Notes under the pieces: generated by a model
What the model was told of the DNA's origin: nothing
Database searches by the model: none
The model's input: the letters and a program-made list of their open reading frames with translations, nothing else
In this document: one piece after another, positions 1-44,314 of the stretch
Layout: the number at the start of each line of letters is the position of its first letter
Position numbering within the stretch: the stretch's first letter is position 1
Translations under genes and position numbers: made by a program
DNA from: Oasisia sp. SBJ-2009
Lineage: Eukaryota; Annelida; Polychaeta; Sabellida; Siboglinidae
Length of the DNA stretch: 64,000 nucleotides
Assembly: GCA_964017155.1 (NCBI GenBank)
Contig: OZ024865.1
Coordinates: 16,116,877-16,180,876 of the forward strand
Direction: 5' to 3'

Positions 1-639
1 CATCAGCTCCTGAGATAAGACACTGTTATAAAGTGAAACATACAAAGATGTTTATTGAGCTGCGTTTTGTAAACACTTTAATTATTTACCTGGCTGTCAT
101 GATTATATTATAGACACATCTGCAGTTTAGTTTCTCAACATAGCATTACTTGTGAAAGATATTCCATATATTATTTCATACGATAATAATTATTTACACT
201 GTATAATTACCTTTATTACACATAGTTTAATTAAAACAGTGATCATTTAATGTTTAAACTTTGGTTTTATTCAGGGGTAAACACATAGCTGTCAACATAC
301 TAATTTGCTATTTTGTAAGTAATAATGTATCTACTTAAATATTTTGTATCACTGTGTAATGTTGTATACAGCTGTATACGTAAACACATCACTAGAGGTC
401 CAGGGCACAGATGGAATGTCCACAAACAAAAATCAATTAGGAAGTAATTGATCTGAGGCTGCAGCTGGTGACAGTCTTAAGTGTCAACAGACATGACACT
501 CCCAGGGAACAAATTGGCAATCAGATGACACTGACTGGGACAGTGACAAGACGGGTGGGATCCGTGATGTCTTGCAATTACGTAGATCGATATTTTATAG
601 TAAACAATATCCTCAACACCACGTTGCTAAACACACCAA
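1..639. other. No recognisable feature
   Basis: AT-rich sequence with only short, unconvincing open frames. It probably lies within or beyond the VAT1-like gene, which is transcribed leftward, but I found no further VAT1 exon here. Confidence 0.4.
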
Positions 640-1465
640 TATAGATGACGTAAGACCACAATAAGGTGTTCATCCGCCATTACCCGTGCGACCAAAGTGT
701 ACCCTATAAAAACAGCATTAAGCAGGTTGTCTGTATTTCTGTGAGCACATATGTAGTGTGGAGTGAGTAGAAATGATGTTTTTGTGCAGCGTGGCATCAG
801 ACATGTCAAATTATGACAGCTGTCAGTCGGTGCATTTATGCGTATTAATACAGTTGTTATTTTGCTTGGTGATGTAATCAGGGACAATCCGTGGGCGGTT
901 CAAGCAGAAATGGAGGGGTGTAAGGTTTGAAAGAAGTTTGTGGGAGCCTGAGGTATTATAAGTTCACACATTTTTCACTGAACCCCTGTCTATGGAGGGT
1001 AAATATGCTGTGAAATTATCAATAACAGATCTCATCAAGATTTCCTTCATTTTCTACTAATCTCGCAGTGCTCTGTTATTGACAATTTCACAACATGCTT
1101 ACCCTCCATAGACACAAGTTATGTCCAAAATTTGTGAACTTCTCATACCTCAGGCTCCCACAAACTTCTTTCAAACCTTACACCCCTCCATTTTTGCTTG
1201 AACCACCCATGGATTGCCCCTGATTACATCACCAAGCAAAATGATAACTGTATTAATATGCAGAAATGCACCGAATAACAGCTGTCATAATTTGACAGCT
1301 CTGATGTCACGCTGCACAAAAACATCATTTATAATCACTCCACACTCCATGTGCTCACAGAAATTTAGACAACCTGCATAATGCTGCTTTTATAGGGTAC
1401 TCTTTAGTCGGGAAAATGGCGGATTAACACATTATTGTGGCCTTACATCAGTATGTCTCCACGCT
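640..1465. repeat. Foldback (long inverted repeat) element
   Basis: The left arm (about 645-1008) and right arm (about 1085-1460) are near-complete reverse complements separated by a roughly 75-bp spacer. For example, GGAGGGGTGTAAGGTTTGAA at about 912 is mirrored by TTCAAACCTTACACCCCTCC at about 1171. Both arms carry the same internal landmarks (GATGTAATCAGGG, TATAGGGTAC). There is no coding capacity. This is a non-autonomous foldback or MITE-like element; no clear target-site duplication was identified. Confidence 0.8.
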
Positions 1466-2019
1466 CAATTCCGACGTCTCAATTCATGACAGTGTTTCCC
1501 CTGGTATATAATGAGCGAGGTGGGCCACCTCACTGTTTTTCTAAACCACCTCGCCCAAAATATGCCAAAATTGTTGCCTCTTAGCTATTTCATGACTATT
1601 TACCCCAGGTAATTGTAAATAATGCTAAACAGTGTCACATTTACATGCTAAAGTTCTAGTAATTTCTTTCCCCATTATGTGCCAGAGAATAGGTAAAAAA
1701 ATACTTTATAACGTACTATTTTTAACCTAATATTTAAAATAGATCTAAGGGATATGCCCCCAGACCACCATAGCACATAGTTATTGTTGTACTACAAATA
1801 CTATGTTTAAGTGAGAAAAGAAACACTATATATTACAGTATTTGTTGGGTAGACGTTTCTCTTTCTACTACTATGCTGTGTGTTTCATCTTTAGTCAGCC
1901 TCCTCCCATTCATCCAATGTGTCAAATAGCTTGTATTATTTTCACAAGAAAACAAGGATTAATGTGTCTCGGTGAATGTTTTTGCATTTTATTCCTTTTT
2001 GTCTCACACCACCATTGTC
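1466..2019. other. No recognisable feature
   Basis: Unremarkable AT-rich sequence between the foldback element and a SINE. I see no gene or structured repeat. Confidence 0.4.
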
Positions 2020-2768
2020 TTAGACTCCAAACAGCCCAAACTTGGGCTAACGCAGGAGTTTTCCTTCTCTCTACAATTAGTGAACCCACTACAGGTCACA
2101 GTCACACATTTACCCCCTGTGTGGGATCTTTTACTTCCCCTGACATAGACACCAGATAGAAGTGTCGTACCGCTGCCTAGATTAATTGTAATTAGGCAAC
2201 GGCAGAGTAAATATGGGGGATTAACTAGAATGATAACTTACGCTGTAATGGCGTAATATAAATATAAATCAACACCTTATATAAAACTCGATAGCAGCAA
2301 TCTTTATTTTATAAGCGAAATAATAAATGTAATAAAACAACAATAAAGTATAGTTCAATTAAAAGAACAAATCACGCGCCTCGTGGCAGCGTACAAACGC
2401 TTTGCAGTACCAACTGTTTCTCCGAACCCACTCTCTCAATCTCTGTCTCTCCTTCTCCTCGTGTCTCTCCCTGCGCTCCTATTTATCCCCTTTTTCCCAC
2501 TGGCGGGAAACCTTTCCTTTGAGCCCTGCCATGCCCTCTGGTGGGCATCTCATCACCTTGGTAGCGCCCTCTGGTGGGCATCTCCTCACCTTGGTATGAG
2601 CCCTACCATAGAAGGGACCACCGGCTTTTAGTGTCTCTTCCGAAAGACACAGGCAAATGTGGGGTGAACGAAATTGCCTAAGTTTCGAAATGGCGGTAGA
2701 TGGGATTGAATCACCGTCCCCTCGATTGACAGTCCGGCGCTCTACCGCACGACCACCGCTCCCCACAC
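2020..2768 (-). mobile_element. tRNA-derived SINE (family A), copy 1, split by a solo LTR
   Basis: On the minus strand the head (2768 downward) reads like a tRNA-type Pol III promoter: box A region GGTCGTGCGGTAGAGCG and a box B-like GATTCAATCCC. The body then contains the family landmark GTGTCTTTCGGAAGAGACAC, followed by the tail AAGTAAAAGATCCCACACAG. The SINE is interrupted at 2163-2608. Four other copies of the family occur at about 6739, 16675, 42757 and (split) 44315/53298, which makes a dispersed repeat certain. Confidence 0.85.
2163..2608. mobile_element. Solo LTR inserted in SINE copy 1
   Basis: A 446-bp insertion starts TGTCG and ends ACCA (TG...CA termini). It is flanked on both sides by TAGAAG (2157-2162 and 2609-2614), where the uninterrupted SINE has a single TAGAAG. 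It contains AATAAA-type signals near 2320-2345 and a roughly 30-bp internal duplication around TCTGGTGGGCATCTC. There is no coding region. These features fit a solitary long terminal repeat left after recombination of an LTR retrotransposon; the family is unknown. Confidence 0.75.
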
Positions 2769-4574
2769 CTGTGCTTTAACACTTGCTTGGTTCACCCTAC
2801 CATCTCACTCGTCATTTACCCAGGGGAAACACTGCGACATGTAGTCATGTACCAGACAGTTTACTGAAAATTACCAGTTAGGAACCTAATTTATAAAACC
2901 TAGACAGTCATTACATTATTACACATTCATGAATTGAAGATTTTTTTCTAGAAAGAAAATCAATTACTAAGTGATGCTGGGGGAAAAGGCAGTGAGTGAC
3001 CCATGGATGCTAAAACAGTTCACTTTTTTGTGTGTCCTAGAAATAGGTCACTCGCTCATGGGCAATACGCAACAAATTGATAACAAGTGGAATACTCCAC
3101 ATACAGGCTTTTAAACAAGCCTTTGTGTAGGAGCAAATTTTTGCCAATACAGAAATGTTAAGGTTGAAAATGTCAACCACAATTTATCTATGGTGTCAAC
3201 TCATACACACAGAAGCCAGTTCAGATGTGTGTGTATACGGATCATAATCCATGATACACATGTAAGATCCATTTTCAAATAACAATGGACAACATATATG
3301 GGCAAGGACACAACCTCAAAATTGGAGGTATTAAAACAATACAAAAATGTCCATGTTCCATACTATACTGCCTTAACAATTTTCATACATGAAGCCTATG
3401 TTGTATGATATGAAGCAGGAATTTAACTTGCCAGATATTTTGTTTAGCTATAAGGCTCTTAGGTTACACTAGTTTACATTATCTTCCAGTTGGTTCCCAA
3501 CTACAGTACGGAGTACCTCTGGTAGCTTGATGCAGACACCGGTCCATCCATTACACATGTGTTTTAAGTTGTTTCAGGTCATCAAACTCAACTGTCTTAA
3601 ACAAGCATGTATATGAATTCACATATTTACCAAAGAATTGTGTGACTGGCAAAAATGTTAGAAAAACCTATGCTTTTGAGATGTTGAGCCCAAATCCTCT
3701 AACCCCTGCATGAATTTAAAAATATCTACATCATAATATAGACTATACACTATCTAAATGGACCCGTTAGATCACGTGCAAAATGTGAGCCTTATACATG
3801 CAAAACTTACAAAGATGTGGGGCCACATACTCATGTACATGCATTGAGAGAAATACTGTTTTATAATAATTATAGAAAGGACTCCGTTATAGAAAACTGC
3901 CTAGAGGCCAGGGATAAATTGAAAAAACTGGCATTGATGCATCATAGGGTGGGATTAGGAAGTCATGTTTGCTAATCAGGGATAATCTAGATTAGATGTA
4001 CATATAGTTACTTGTACAGTATGCATGCAGACATAGGAAATTCGATAATATAATGTTACAAAGGACGAATCACTCAGAGTCAGAATTTTAGTTTCACACA
4101 ATCAATTTATGTAATTATTATGCCAACATGTCTGTACTTATGGATTTGTAATTGATTTTGTTGTCTATTGGGAGCAGGCAGGAAGGACTAAACTGCTACA
4201 GTGACAGCCTCAGGCTAAGGACTGGAGGGCTTTCGCCAAGACTCAAGTTGATTATCATACGCCTGTCGCATCGCTCACAAGTGTCAAACAGGTGGCAGTA
4301 CTGTGGCGTGATGGCGACTAATCTAATGTGTGAAACATTATGAAAATGTGTTCACCATATGTTAGCGTATGCGGGAGTTTTCTGCGCAGAAAGTAACAAA
4401 ATCACCCGGCGCACGACGAAACAAGACAGTCCGAAATAACAATGCGTCGGCAAAGCGCACGCACTATGACTATCCCCGGTAGCCGGAGCCGGAGCCTGGT
4501 CGCCACGTTCATTCCCCGCCCTGGGGCCACGCCCACCTCTCCGAAACAAATCGAACAAACAATTCGGTACAAAC
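2769..4574 (-). other. Presumed VAT1-like intron 1; no other feature seen
   Basis: This lies downstream, on the minus strand, of the GT donor at 4574. I searched the minus strand for the next oxidoreductase exon (a GDRV-type motif) and found none, so intron 1 appears to exceed 4.5 kb and may leave the window. Confidence 0.5.
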
Positions 4575-4853
4575 CTGAAAAGTCGTGACGCCTTCTCCGA
4601 GCTCTGCAACCACACCAGCCCCTTCCCACCCGAGTTCACAAGGTGGTTTGAGGGTGTGCTTGCCCGAACTGTAGAGTCCCTGACGCATCATCAACTCGGC
4701 GAAGTTGATCCCACATGCCTCGATGGCCACTAGCACCTGTCCGGCGCCCGGTTTTTGTCGCGCCTTCTCGACGACTTTGATTTTATCGTGGCCGCCAAAA
4801 GCATTCAATATCAGTGTCCGCGACTTTTCGTTGGTGTTCTCCGATTCGGCCAT
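4575..4853 (-). CDS. VAT1: Synaptic vesicle membrane protein VAT-1-like, exon 1 (partial gene)
   Basis: The minus-strand ATG at 4853 opens a 93-codon exon ending at a TTTCAG|GTTTGT donor. Residues about 19-92 match the N-terminal GroES-like part of VAT-1 and quinone oxidoreductases of the MDR superfamily: AFGGHDKIKV, then ACGINFAELMMRQGLY, then GWEGAGVVAELGEGV. Family members are cytosolic or membrane-associated NADPH-binding proteins of vesicles and mitochondria. The NADPH-binding Rossmann part would be in later exons, which I did not find. The start is chosen because a short acidic, Ser/Glu-rich leader precedes the conserved block, as is common in this family. The gene lies head-to-head with VPS53, about 4.9 kb away. 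The orthologue could instead be VAT1L; one exon cannot decide. Confidence 0.85.
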
Positions 4854-5111
4854 CGTGTTGGTGTGTTACGATGAAAAAGATGACTGAACGCACGGGACAA
4901 TAAGTCGAACACTCGGGCAAAAACCGTCCGGTGACCAGCATTCACTTCACGTCCGTCAAGCTCGACAGGCGGCGCTGCGGTTTGCGATGCAGCAATTCAA
5001 CTCGGTCCCGTTTGAACTCGCCACCACCCCGTCTCTCTATCGCGCGAGTTCTCGGACGTGTGTGCAATGTTTGATGACGGTTTTGTGACTGAATGTGCCG
5101 GTTTGGTTTTT
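4854..5111 (-). promoter_or_regulatory. Likely VAT1-like 5' UTR/promoter region
   Basis: CpG-containing sequence immediately upstream of the VAT1-like start. It is GC-richer than the surrounding introns, a property shared with exon 1. No TATA box or named binding site is evident, so the call rests on position and composition only. Confidence 0.35.
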
Positions 5112-5925
5112 CCCAGATAGCAGACCCATGTTGTGCCAACGTTGGCAACATACGTTGGGCCAACGTCATTTGCTAGTTGGCCCAATGTGTTGACCAATGT
5201 TGGTCCAATGTTGCCTCAATGTTGATCTATAATTATTGTTATAAAAGGAAATACAATATTAATGTCCATTCGTCAAAAAAGTCTTATAATTGTTAATCTG
5301 TGTAGCCGATATTTTACTTTGATTGACCGGATAAATGTGTCTGCATGGTTAAGCTAATCGACATATTTAATAATATTATTAATATTATTAATATAATTAA
5401 TTAACTGTTTACGTTAATTGCCTCATGCTTGATATATACATTTTGGGTGAAAAAGCTAGAATGTGGCCAACGTTGCCCCAGTGTTGGCCGAACGTTGGCA
5501 CTACGTATGTGGAATTAGGGCAGAGTGGTTTCCCCAACGTTGGCTGATATTTGTATAAACAAAAATGTAATTGCATAATTACGTGTATCAGGATTCAGGT
5601 CAGTTATTGAACCATCACTGTACCGCTGTTAGAATATTAAACTCAGGTAATTTACTTGAAATTTATGTTGACCTTGGCACAATGTCGGACCAACGTTGGC
5701 CGAACGTATCCAACGCGGGTGATTGAACCAATCTTGGCTCAAATTTGTATTTAACTTAAACTGAAAATTATAATTATGTGATTGTGTGAACATTAAACTA
5801 AATTTACTGGAATTTGTTGATGGCTGTACATCGTTGGCCCGCCAAATTGTTAACCCAACACCAACGTTATGCCAACAGTACCAGAGTGGGGCCAACGTTG
5901 ATCCAACGTAGGCTTGCTATCGGGG
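5112..5925. mobile_element. Palindrome-rich TIR element (CCAACGTTGG repeats)
   Basis: Bounded by short inverted ends CCCAGATAGCA (5112-5122) and TGCTATCGGGG (5915-5925). Inside, variants of the self-complementary decamer CCAACGTTGG recur many times near both ends (for example 5139, 5463, 5693, 5834 and 5891), with AT-rich filler between. It is non-coding. It looks like a MITE whose subterminal regions are built from palindromic repeats. Confidence 0.65.
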
Positions 5926-5999
5926 TTCGCATTGACGGAGAGAGTTCGAAGTGCTTATTTATGCATTTACAGGGGCATGGATGAATGCTTCAAACAATC

Positions 6000-6110
6000 T
6001 ACACACGCACGCATGCACGCACACCTATGTACAACACCCACACCCACCCATCCACACACACGCACGCACACAAGCACGCACACGCACGCACGCGCACGCA
6101 CTCATTCTCA
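6000..6110. repeat. CA/CACG-rich microsatellite
   Basis: Mixed CACG, CACA and CACC short tandem repeats. Confidence 0.85.
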
Positions 6111-6738
6111 CAGCCACGTACAGGTGTCTCAAGCAGTTTACTCCAGTCTTTAATGGTGTTCGGGAGGAAGGAATGTAGTATGTATTTGGTTCTGCACTAT
6201 ATCTGAAAACCTGCTGTATGTGCCCTCTTCTTTGTCTGGTCGGAGCTGGAAGGAGCTTGGAGTGGTCAACTTTTGCGTAGTATCCGATGATCGCGTGGAG
6301 CATGCGTAGACTTGCCACCTAGCTTCCTGCGATGCTGCAGAGAATGTCACTGAAGTCACTTGATTACTGCGGTGACACTAGATGGTTTCTGATATTGATT
6401 AGCAACAACCCAAGCGGATCTTCTTCGAGATGGCTCAATGTTGACGGTGTTACGCTTTGTGTATGGGTCCCATACTGTGCAGGCGTACTCCGGTACGGTA
6501 TGTAGGCAATCACCTTCAGCCGGGTGTCGCTGGTCGTGATGTTGCGACGTAAGAAGCCTGATGTGTTTGGCTTTAACAAGATGTTGTTGATGTGCTGGTC
6601 CTAGCAAATGTCTCTGGTGATGATGACGCCGATATACTTGGCAGAGGTAACATGCAGTTGCCAAAGTACGGCCATGGAGTAGATACTGCATTCTGTTGTG
6701 GTCTTCTGGCGGGTGATGGGAAGATCGAGTCATGCAAG

Positions 6739-6977
6739 CGGTGGTCGCGCGGTACAGCGCCGGACTGTCATTCGAGGGGACTCTGGTTTAATCCCACCTA
6801 TCGCCGTTTAGAAACTTAGGCAATTTCGTTCACCCCACATTTGCCCGTGTCTTTCGGAAGAGACACTAAAGACGGTGGTCCCCATCTATCTGGTGTCTAT
6901 GTTAGGGAAAGTAAAAGATTCCCCTACATGGGGTAAATGTGTAACCTGTAGTGGACTCCACAAATTCTCGTTGGACT
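6739..6977 (+). mobile_element. SINE family A, copy 2 (inside LINE)
   Basis: The tRNA-like head GGTGGTCGCGCGGTACAGCG has box B altered to GGTTTAATCCC. The family body (TCTTTCGGAAGAGACAC) and tail (GTAACCTGTAGTGGACT) follow. It interrupts the reverse transcriptase of the decayed LINE, so it inserted later. Confidence 0.85.
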
Positions 6978-8037
6978 TTAAACGTCCTGCAATGGGCCCC
7001 GTCCAGTATCTGGGAGAAAGAAAGAGATTATTAATGTAGACCAAGAATAGTGTTGTGCCCACGACTGTCTCCTGTTGAACCCATGAGCATACGCTGATGT
7101 AGCCAGACGTTTGACTGCTACAGCTTACCGCCGACTCATGAAGAAACCCCGAACGACCGGTTGACTTTGCCTTGGAATCCATAGTGATGTCGTTTATGAA
7201 GGAGAAGGCTGATATTAACTCGGCCGCCGAACATCTTCGCGAAGTCCATGATTATGATGCCTGCTTAATGACCTTGTACCATGTTCTCGTTGAGCTCTTC
7301 AGTGAAGTCTAGCAACTGGGTTTCGCAGGATCGTAATTTGCGGAAGCCGTGTTGTTCTGGTCTGAGGACTGAAATTGCTTTTCAGGTTATTCATCAGGGC
7401 GCTGACGATGACATGTTCCAGAATCTTGCATGGGACACTTGTGATGGATATGGGGCGTTAGTTTGCAAGGGACGTTAGTATACATGAATTGTCGTGTTCT
7501 ACTTTCTTAAAAACAGACGTACTATATATTGCTCTTCTCCAAACCAGTGTAATTTCGCAGGTGTTGGTTGAAGACTGGAAAGACACCAATGATCATTTGG
7601 TGATCGAGAATCTCGTGAATGCCCTCCTCTGAGATAACAAGGTCAAGGGCGGTCTGTTTGAACGAAAGTTCTGTTGACTCATCAGGCACCTGGCTTATTA
7701 TGAATTTGTCACCAGTGTACTGCTTTCCCTCAATGAAGACGGCCTGAAAAGTGTTTGTCCAGGGCCATAAGGTTTGTCATGAGTTGTCCACTGATCATAA
7801 AGGGGGCGATAACCTTGGAAGATCTCTAGTGTTTGATAAAGATCCAGAATCATTTCCGATTGCGTGAGCCTTCAGTTGAGTCGGGGTCAATTGTGATGAC
7901 GTCATTGATGTAGACCCAGCAGGAGCGACTGGCCATGTTTTTTCACCTGTTTACGGATGTTTGGAGTGAACCATTGTTTACTGATATTTTGCGTGCTTCC
8001 TTGTATGGATCTGAAGGTTGTCATTGAATTGATGAGG

Positions 8038-8981
<944 letters not shown>

Positions 8982-9713
8982 CGGAGGCGGTTGCCTAGTT
9001 TTGTGTGTGTTGTGATATTAACGCAACATGGGATGTTAATAGTGGTCTGATATAGTCCCGCGGGATTGCTTCAACTTTTGGGAATTTGGGTTGTTCGTCA
9101 AGAAAAGATCCAGGGTGTTTTCTAGTCGTGTTGGTTCCGTGATAAGTTGTTCCAACCCATGGTCGTGGGTCATGTCGATGACGTTGTTGTGCCACTTGAA
9201 GAGGCGAGGCTGGGAAGGTCTGGGTTTCAGGGACAACTAAACTTAGCCCAGTCCCAATGGGGGGGGGGGGGTGGAGTTGAAGTCCCCTCCAGTGAGGAAG
9301 TGAGCATTCTGCATCTTTGAGCTTTATCTAGCGACTCACCAAGCTTCATAAGACTGTCTTCATCTGCGACGTTTGGGCGGTAGTACGAGCTTATGTAACG
9401 GGTTTTCCTGCTTCTGTCTTAATTTCCTAGCTGTCACATAGCTAGTCGACTAGATGGTAGTTATTCTGGGAGTACTTCGTTATCAGTAATTGCGTCAGAC
9501 AGCCAGGTCTCAGTGCCTATCAGAATGTCAGGTGATTCACTAGACATTCCCGCATTAATTAGTGCAACGTTCGTGATGGTAATCAATAAAAAGCCAGACC
9601 CTTTAAATAATAAATTTAAATCCGCTGCTGCCGATTTACAGACGCGGTGCACGCGATATTTATGGTGGCGCCACCTAGGGGGAGAAGCGAGAGGGACGCC
9701 CACCAAAATTAGA

Positions 9714-40789
<31,076 letters not shown>

Positions 40790-41455
40790 TTGAAAGACTG
40801 ATATGACGCTCAGTCACTTGGAATGCCACCCACTCATTCACTCACTCACTCACTCACTCACTCACTCACTCACTCACTCACTCACTCACTCACTCACTCA
40901 CTCACTCACTCACTCATGCATGCAATCACACATGTTTCTACGGAACTATCAACCCACCCACCCACCCACCCACTCACTCACTCACTCACGCACTCACTCA
41001 CGCACTCACTCACTCACACAACCACACATGCACCTATCAAACCATCCACCCACCCACTCACTCACTCCTTCCTCTGCAGGCCTTATGGAGCGAATGTGGG
41101 GTGATGTCATAAGTTTGCACTCTACAAAATATTTCCCGTTGCTTCAAACCCCCACACACTTCGTGAAACGAGAGCACTTAGCACACATATTTGTCACCTT
41201 ATCTGTGTATCTGATGTAGGGCGATTTACTCTCTCTCACTATAAATGAGCTAGAAGTGGAACAACACACCAAATGTTGTAGTTTCCACAGCTGCATGTTG
41301 AACTATGTTTGTGTGATCGGTTCATTTCTGTTGCCTTCTGCTACAACAGATGGCGATGTCCTCAAAAATGAACATTTATGCTTCATGATGAATGACTGAT
41401 CTCTTAATTTGTACATGGAAATGATGTAATCGGAAGTGTTTATTGACCCAATAAA
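40790..41455 (+). terminator. VPS53 3' UTR with AATAAA at 41450-41455
   Basis: The first good polyadenylation hexamer downstream of the stop is AATAAA at 41450. The UTR would be about 680 nt and contains two (ACTC)n blocks. Confidence 0.5.
40832..41066. repeat. (ACTC)n microsatellite, two blocks
   Basis: ACTC tetramers at about 40836-40915 and again at about 40971-41066, mixed with ACCC and ACGC variants; in the predicted VPS53 3' UTR. Confidence 0.95.
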
Positions 41456-41811
41456 AATATACATAAAGCAATGTTCATACAAATTACCTACGGCTCAAGT
41501 TATAAAATAATGTTACATTAGTACCGCTGTGCCGCAAACTGCCAAGTAATTGCATAAGAAATAACAGAAATGTAATTATAAAATGCGATTATGAATTGTT
41601 ACTGTAGGTAAAATAACCAGGGGTCGAGGAGACTGTCACTAAGACCATTTCGGTCGCTCTCGTGGCAGCCACCCCAGGAAATAAACATAGAAAGAGATGA
41701 GAGTGCACCTTGGCACCCAGGGGGAGATGCGCTTACATTGTCTCTGAGTTTATGTATTGATACATAGATGGTGACGTCATATATCGGGAACCCTATATGG
41801 ATGTATGTTTA
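41456..41811. other. Intergenic, no recognisable feature
   Basis: No gene or structured repeat seen between the VPS53 3' end and the next MITE. Confidence 0.45.
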
Positions 41812-41815
41812 TTAA

Positions 41816-42484
41816 CCGATTAGCACTCAAGTCAGGAACTTGAGTCACCTCGAATCTCCTCAGGTCGGCCATAGCTGGCCAGCGAATACATCACAGCGTT
41901 TGAATTCGGTTTACGTGGTTGCATCTAGTGACTAAGAGATGCAATAAATGCGACACCTATCTAGACATATAACATTACATTGTGACTATTTTGGATACTT
42001 CCGCTCTCAAAAATATTTACCTCGTTTTCTAAATTTAACAGCAATATTGTTTGTTTTTGGACATTTAAAGATGTCCTCCAGCCAGGAGTTGGCCACGTGT
42101 ACAGCTAAAATGTGTAATATATTATACAAAAATGTATACCAGTGTAGATAATTTAATGTACTTTTAAATAAACCTAACTTGTAGCTGTAGAAATCCAAGC
42201 ATAAAAAAGTTACACCGCAACAAAATAGTTATTTTACAAAAAGTTTCAAAATGTCATAGTGTCAACCAAGAAATGGTCAACATATTTAAAGTTATAACAA
42301 CAGTTTTGACACCACTGTGTAGGTAATTTTATTATCTGCAACATGCATACAACATGCTATTGTGAGAATTGAATAATAAAGGTGCTACAGCAAAGAAAAT
42401 GACGCAAGCAATATTTTTAAACATCTAGGTCAAATAGTTGAGGAGCCACAGGCTTCACGTTAAAATCGGCTGCGTGCTAATGGG
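41816..42484. mobile_element. Possible TTAA-type MITE (ATTAGCAC termini)
   Basis: CCGATTAGCACTCAAG follows TTAA (41812-41815), and the mirror CGTGCTAATGGG precedes TTAT (42485-42488). The ends are 9-11 bp imperfect inverted repeats around about 640 bp of AT-rich, non-coding sequence. A piggyBac-type MITE is possible; the imperfect right target site lowers confidence. Confidence 0.45.
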
Positions 42485-42756
42485 TTATGGTATGTCTTGT
42501 AGGTGCATTGGGTCTATTCTACAGATCACAAGTACGGAATTGTCTGCATCTGTGGATACAGATATGTCCTTGTGTTTTACTCATACCAACATCATGTTTA
42601 ATTAGTTCAGTAAGCGTTGTCGTTTGAGTTATCTATCAGTGGCAAACTGTTGATTTAATGCCGAGACGGGCATCGGCGTCAGAGGACACTGTTGGCGAAG
42701 TCATAATAGCGAGCGAAAACTTTTGTTTCATCAAAACTGTTGTGTTAACAAGGTGA

Positions 42757-43000
42757 GGAGCGGTGGTCGTGCGGTAGAGCGCCGGACTGTCAATCGAGGG
42801 GACGGTGGTTCAATCCCACCTACCGCCGTTTCGAAACGTAGGCAATTTCGTTCACCTCACATTGCCTGTGTCTTTCGGAAGAGACACTAAAAGCCGGTGG
42901 TTCCTTTTATCTGGTGTCTGTGCCAGGGAAAGTAAAAGATCCCACACGGGGTGAATGTGTAACCTGTAGTGGACTGACTAATTCTAGAGAATGACAACTC
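42757..43000 (+). mobile_element. SINE family A, copy 4 (best preserved head)
   Basis: GAGCGGTGGTCGTGCGGTAG...GGTTCAATCCCACC gives the clearest tRNA-like Pol III promoter of the family. The body has TGTCTTTCGGAAGAGACACT and the tail GTGTAACCTGTAGTGGACTG. Confidence 0.9.
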
Positions 43001-43449
43001 TGAAAACCAAGCTCGACAATACTCTAGTCACAAACATACATAAACTAACATAAGTGACGGGCTAACCATAAGAAGATTAATCAATTACTATTTTAGTTCA
43101 AGGTATACAAAGCAACTAGTTGGACAAGTCCTTGCAGGCACTTTCTGGTGACCCTGGGGTGACGTGGACGGAGGTGAAGACAGAGGAGTGAATTGGGAGC
43201 TCGTTGTTCCAGTTGGCCTCGGCCGTGTCCCACCCAGTGCCACAAGAAGAAGTTGTTCTTGTAAACATGTCGTGGATGCCTCATGTTCTGTGCCGCTGTC
43301 TTGCAGTGAGACACCACAGAACAGTGTAAGCTTGATTACTTCTGTGCTTGATCAGTTTGTGTTGTGTAGACGTGCAAGTTCTTCTATTGATCAACCAACA
43401 TCAATGTTGTGATGATTATTCTGATGTGCAGAGGTTGCAGTAGACACCT

Positions 43450-43835
43450 CTGAAATGTAGTGAAAGGGTGTGTTGCATAGTAGAGGGGGGTAGTAGACAT
43501 AAGAAACAAAGGGAATGGGAGGGGGAGGGGGTGGTCTGTCGTGGTTACAGGTGGGCAGCAAGCCAGGACTTGAAACAGTCCAGGGACTTGGCTGCCACTA
43601 TTTCCTGGGGCAGGCTGTTCCATTCAGGTATGGTTCGGGGGAAGAATGACATCTGTCTGTACTGTGTCCTGCTGTAGGGGATGTTGTAGCCCCTGAAGTA
43701 CATGCATCAACGTCACCACCCTGGTACTGCCGTAGTGTCTCGTGGTGGGGCGATCTAGACAGGCCGGGGCAGGATCTACTCAGTGTATTGAGAATCACAT
43801 AAATCTCGAATCTCCCGTATTTCAAAATACAAAAG
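43450..43835 (-). pseudogene. LINE reverse-transcriptase C-terminal remnant
   Basis: The minus strand reads GYNIPYSRTQYRQMSFFPRT, then IPEWNSLPQEIVAAKSLDCF and KSWLAAHL (43700 down to about 43550). FFPRTI.EWN.LP..IV.A.SL..FK is a hallmark LINE tail. Upstream frames are degraded. Confidence 0.75.
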
Positions 43836-44314
43836 TCACGTGATTGTTTTTTGCTTTGCCTAATCTGTCTTTATCAGGTGTGTTCTGTATAAATAGTGCC
43901 TGTGTATATTTTACTGCGGATTTATTAATGTAATAATGAGTGGGCATTTCTCTACTCTGATAGTAATAAATATAATTGTGCGAACGCGATCGTTATCTGT
44001 TGAAAACTTTTGATAATTACAGTAGAAACATCGTTTGTATAGATTTCTTTCAATATTTTATGTGCGTGTGGGGGCATGCTTTCTGGCGTTTGGTAGATAT
44101 TTACCTCGATTACAAAGTGTATGTCGTGCGTGTGCGTGCGTGTATGTGTGCGTGCGATGTGTGGCGTGGGATTGATACTTATCTTAATTACACAGTGTCT
44201 GTCGTGTGCGTGTGTGCGTGCGTGCGTGTGGTGTCTTCTACAGAACACGTGCAAAGAGTTTCTACTTCTGTTGATGCAGAAGGCGGAAGTATATATTGTT
44301 TCAACAGCTCAGTT

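Noticed and set aside
4352..4639. Alternative minus-strand open frames over the VAT1-like exon
   Set aside because: They read through the predicted donor at 4574 and have no similarity to a known family; shadows of the GC-rich exon.
9513..9713. N-terminal extension of VPS53 from an upstream in-frame ATG
   Set aside because: The extension is reverse-complement LINE endonuclease sequence and has no counterpart in VPS53 proteins.
42757..42830. tRNA gene
   Set aside because: Box A and B are present but the cloverleaf is incomplete and the sequence continues into a repeated SINE body with four other copies. The same applies to the heads at 21549 and 61485.
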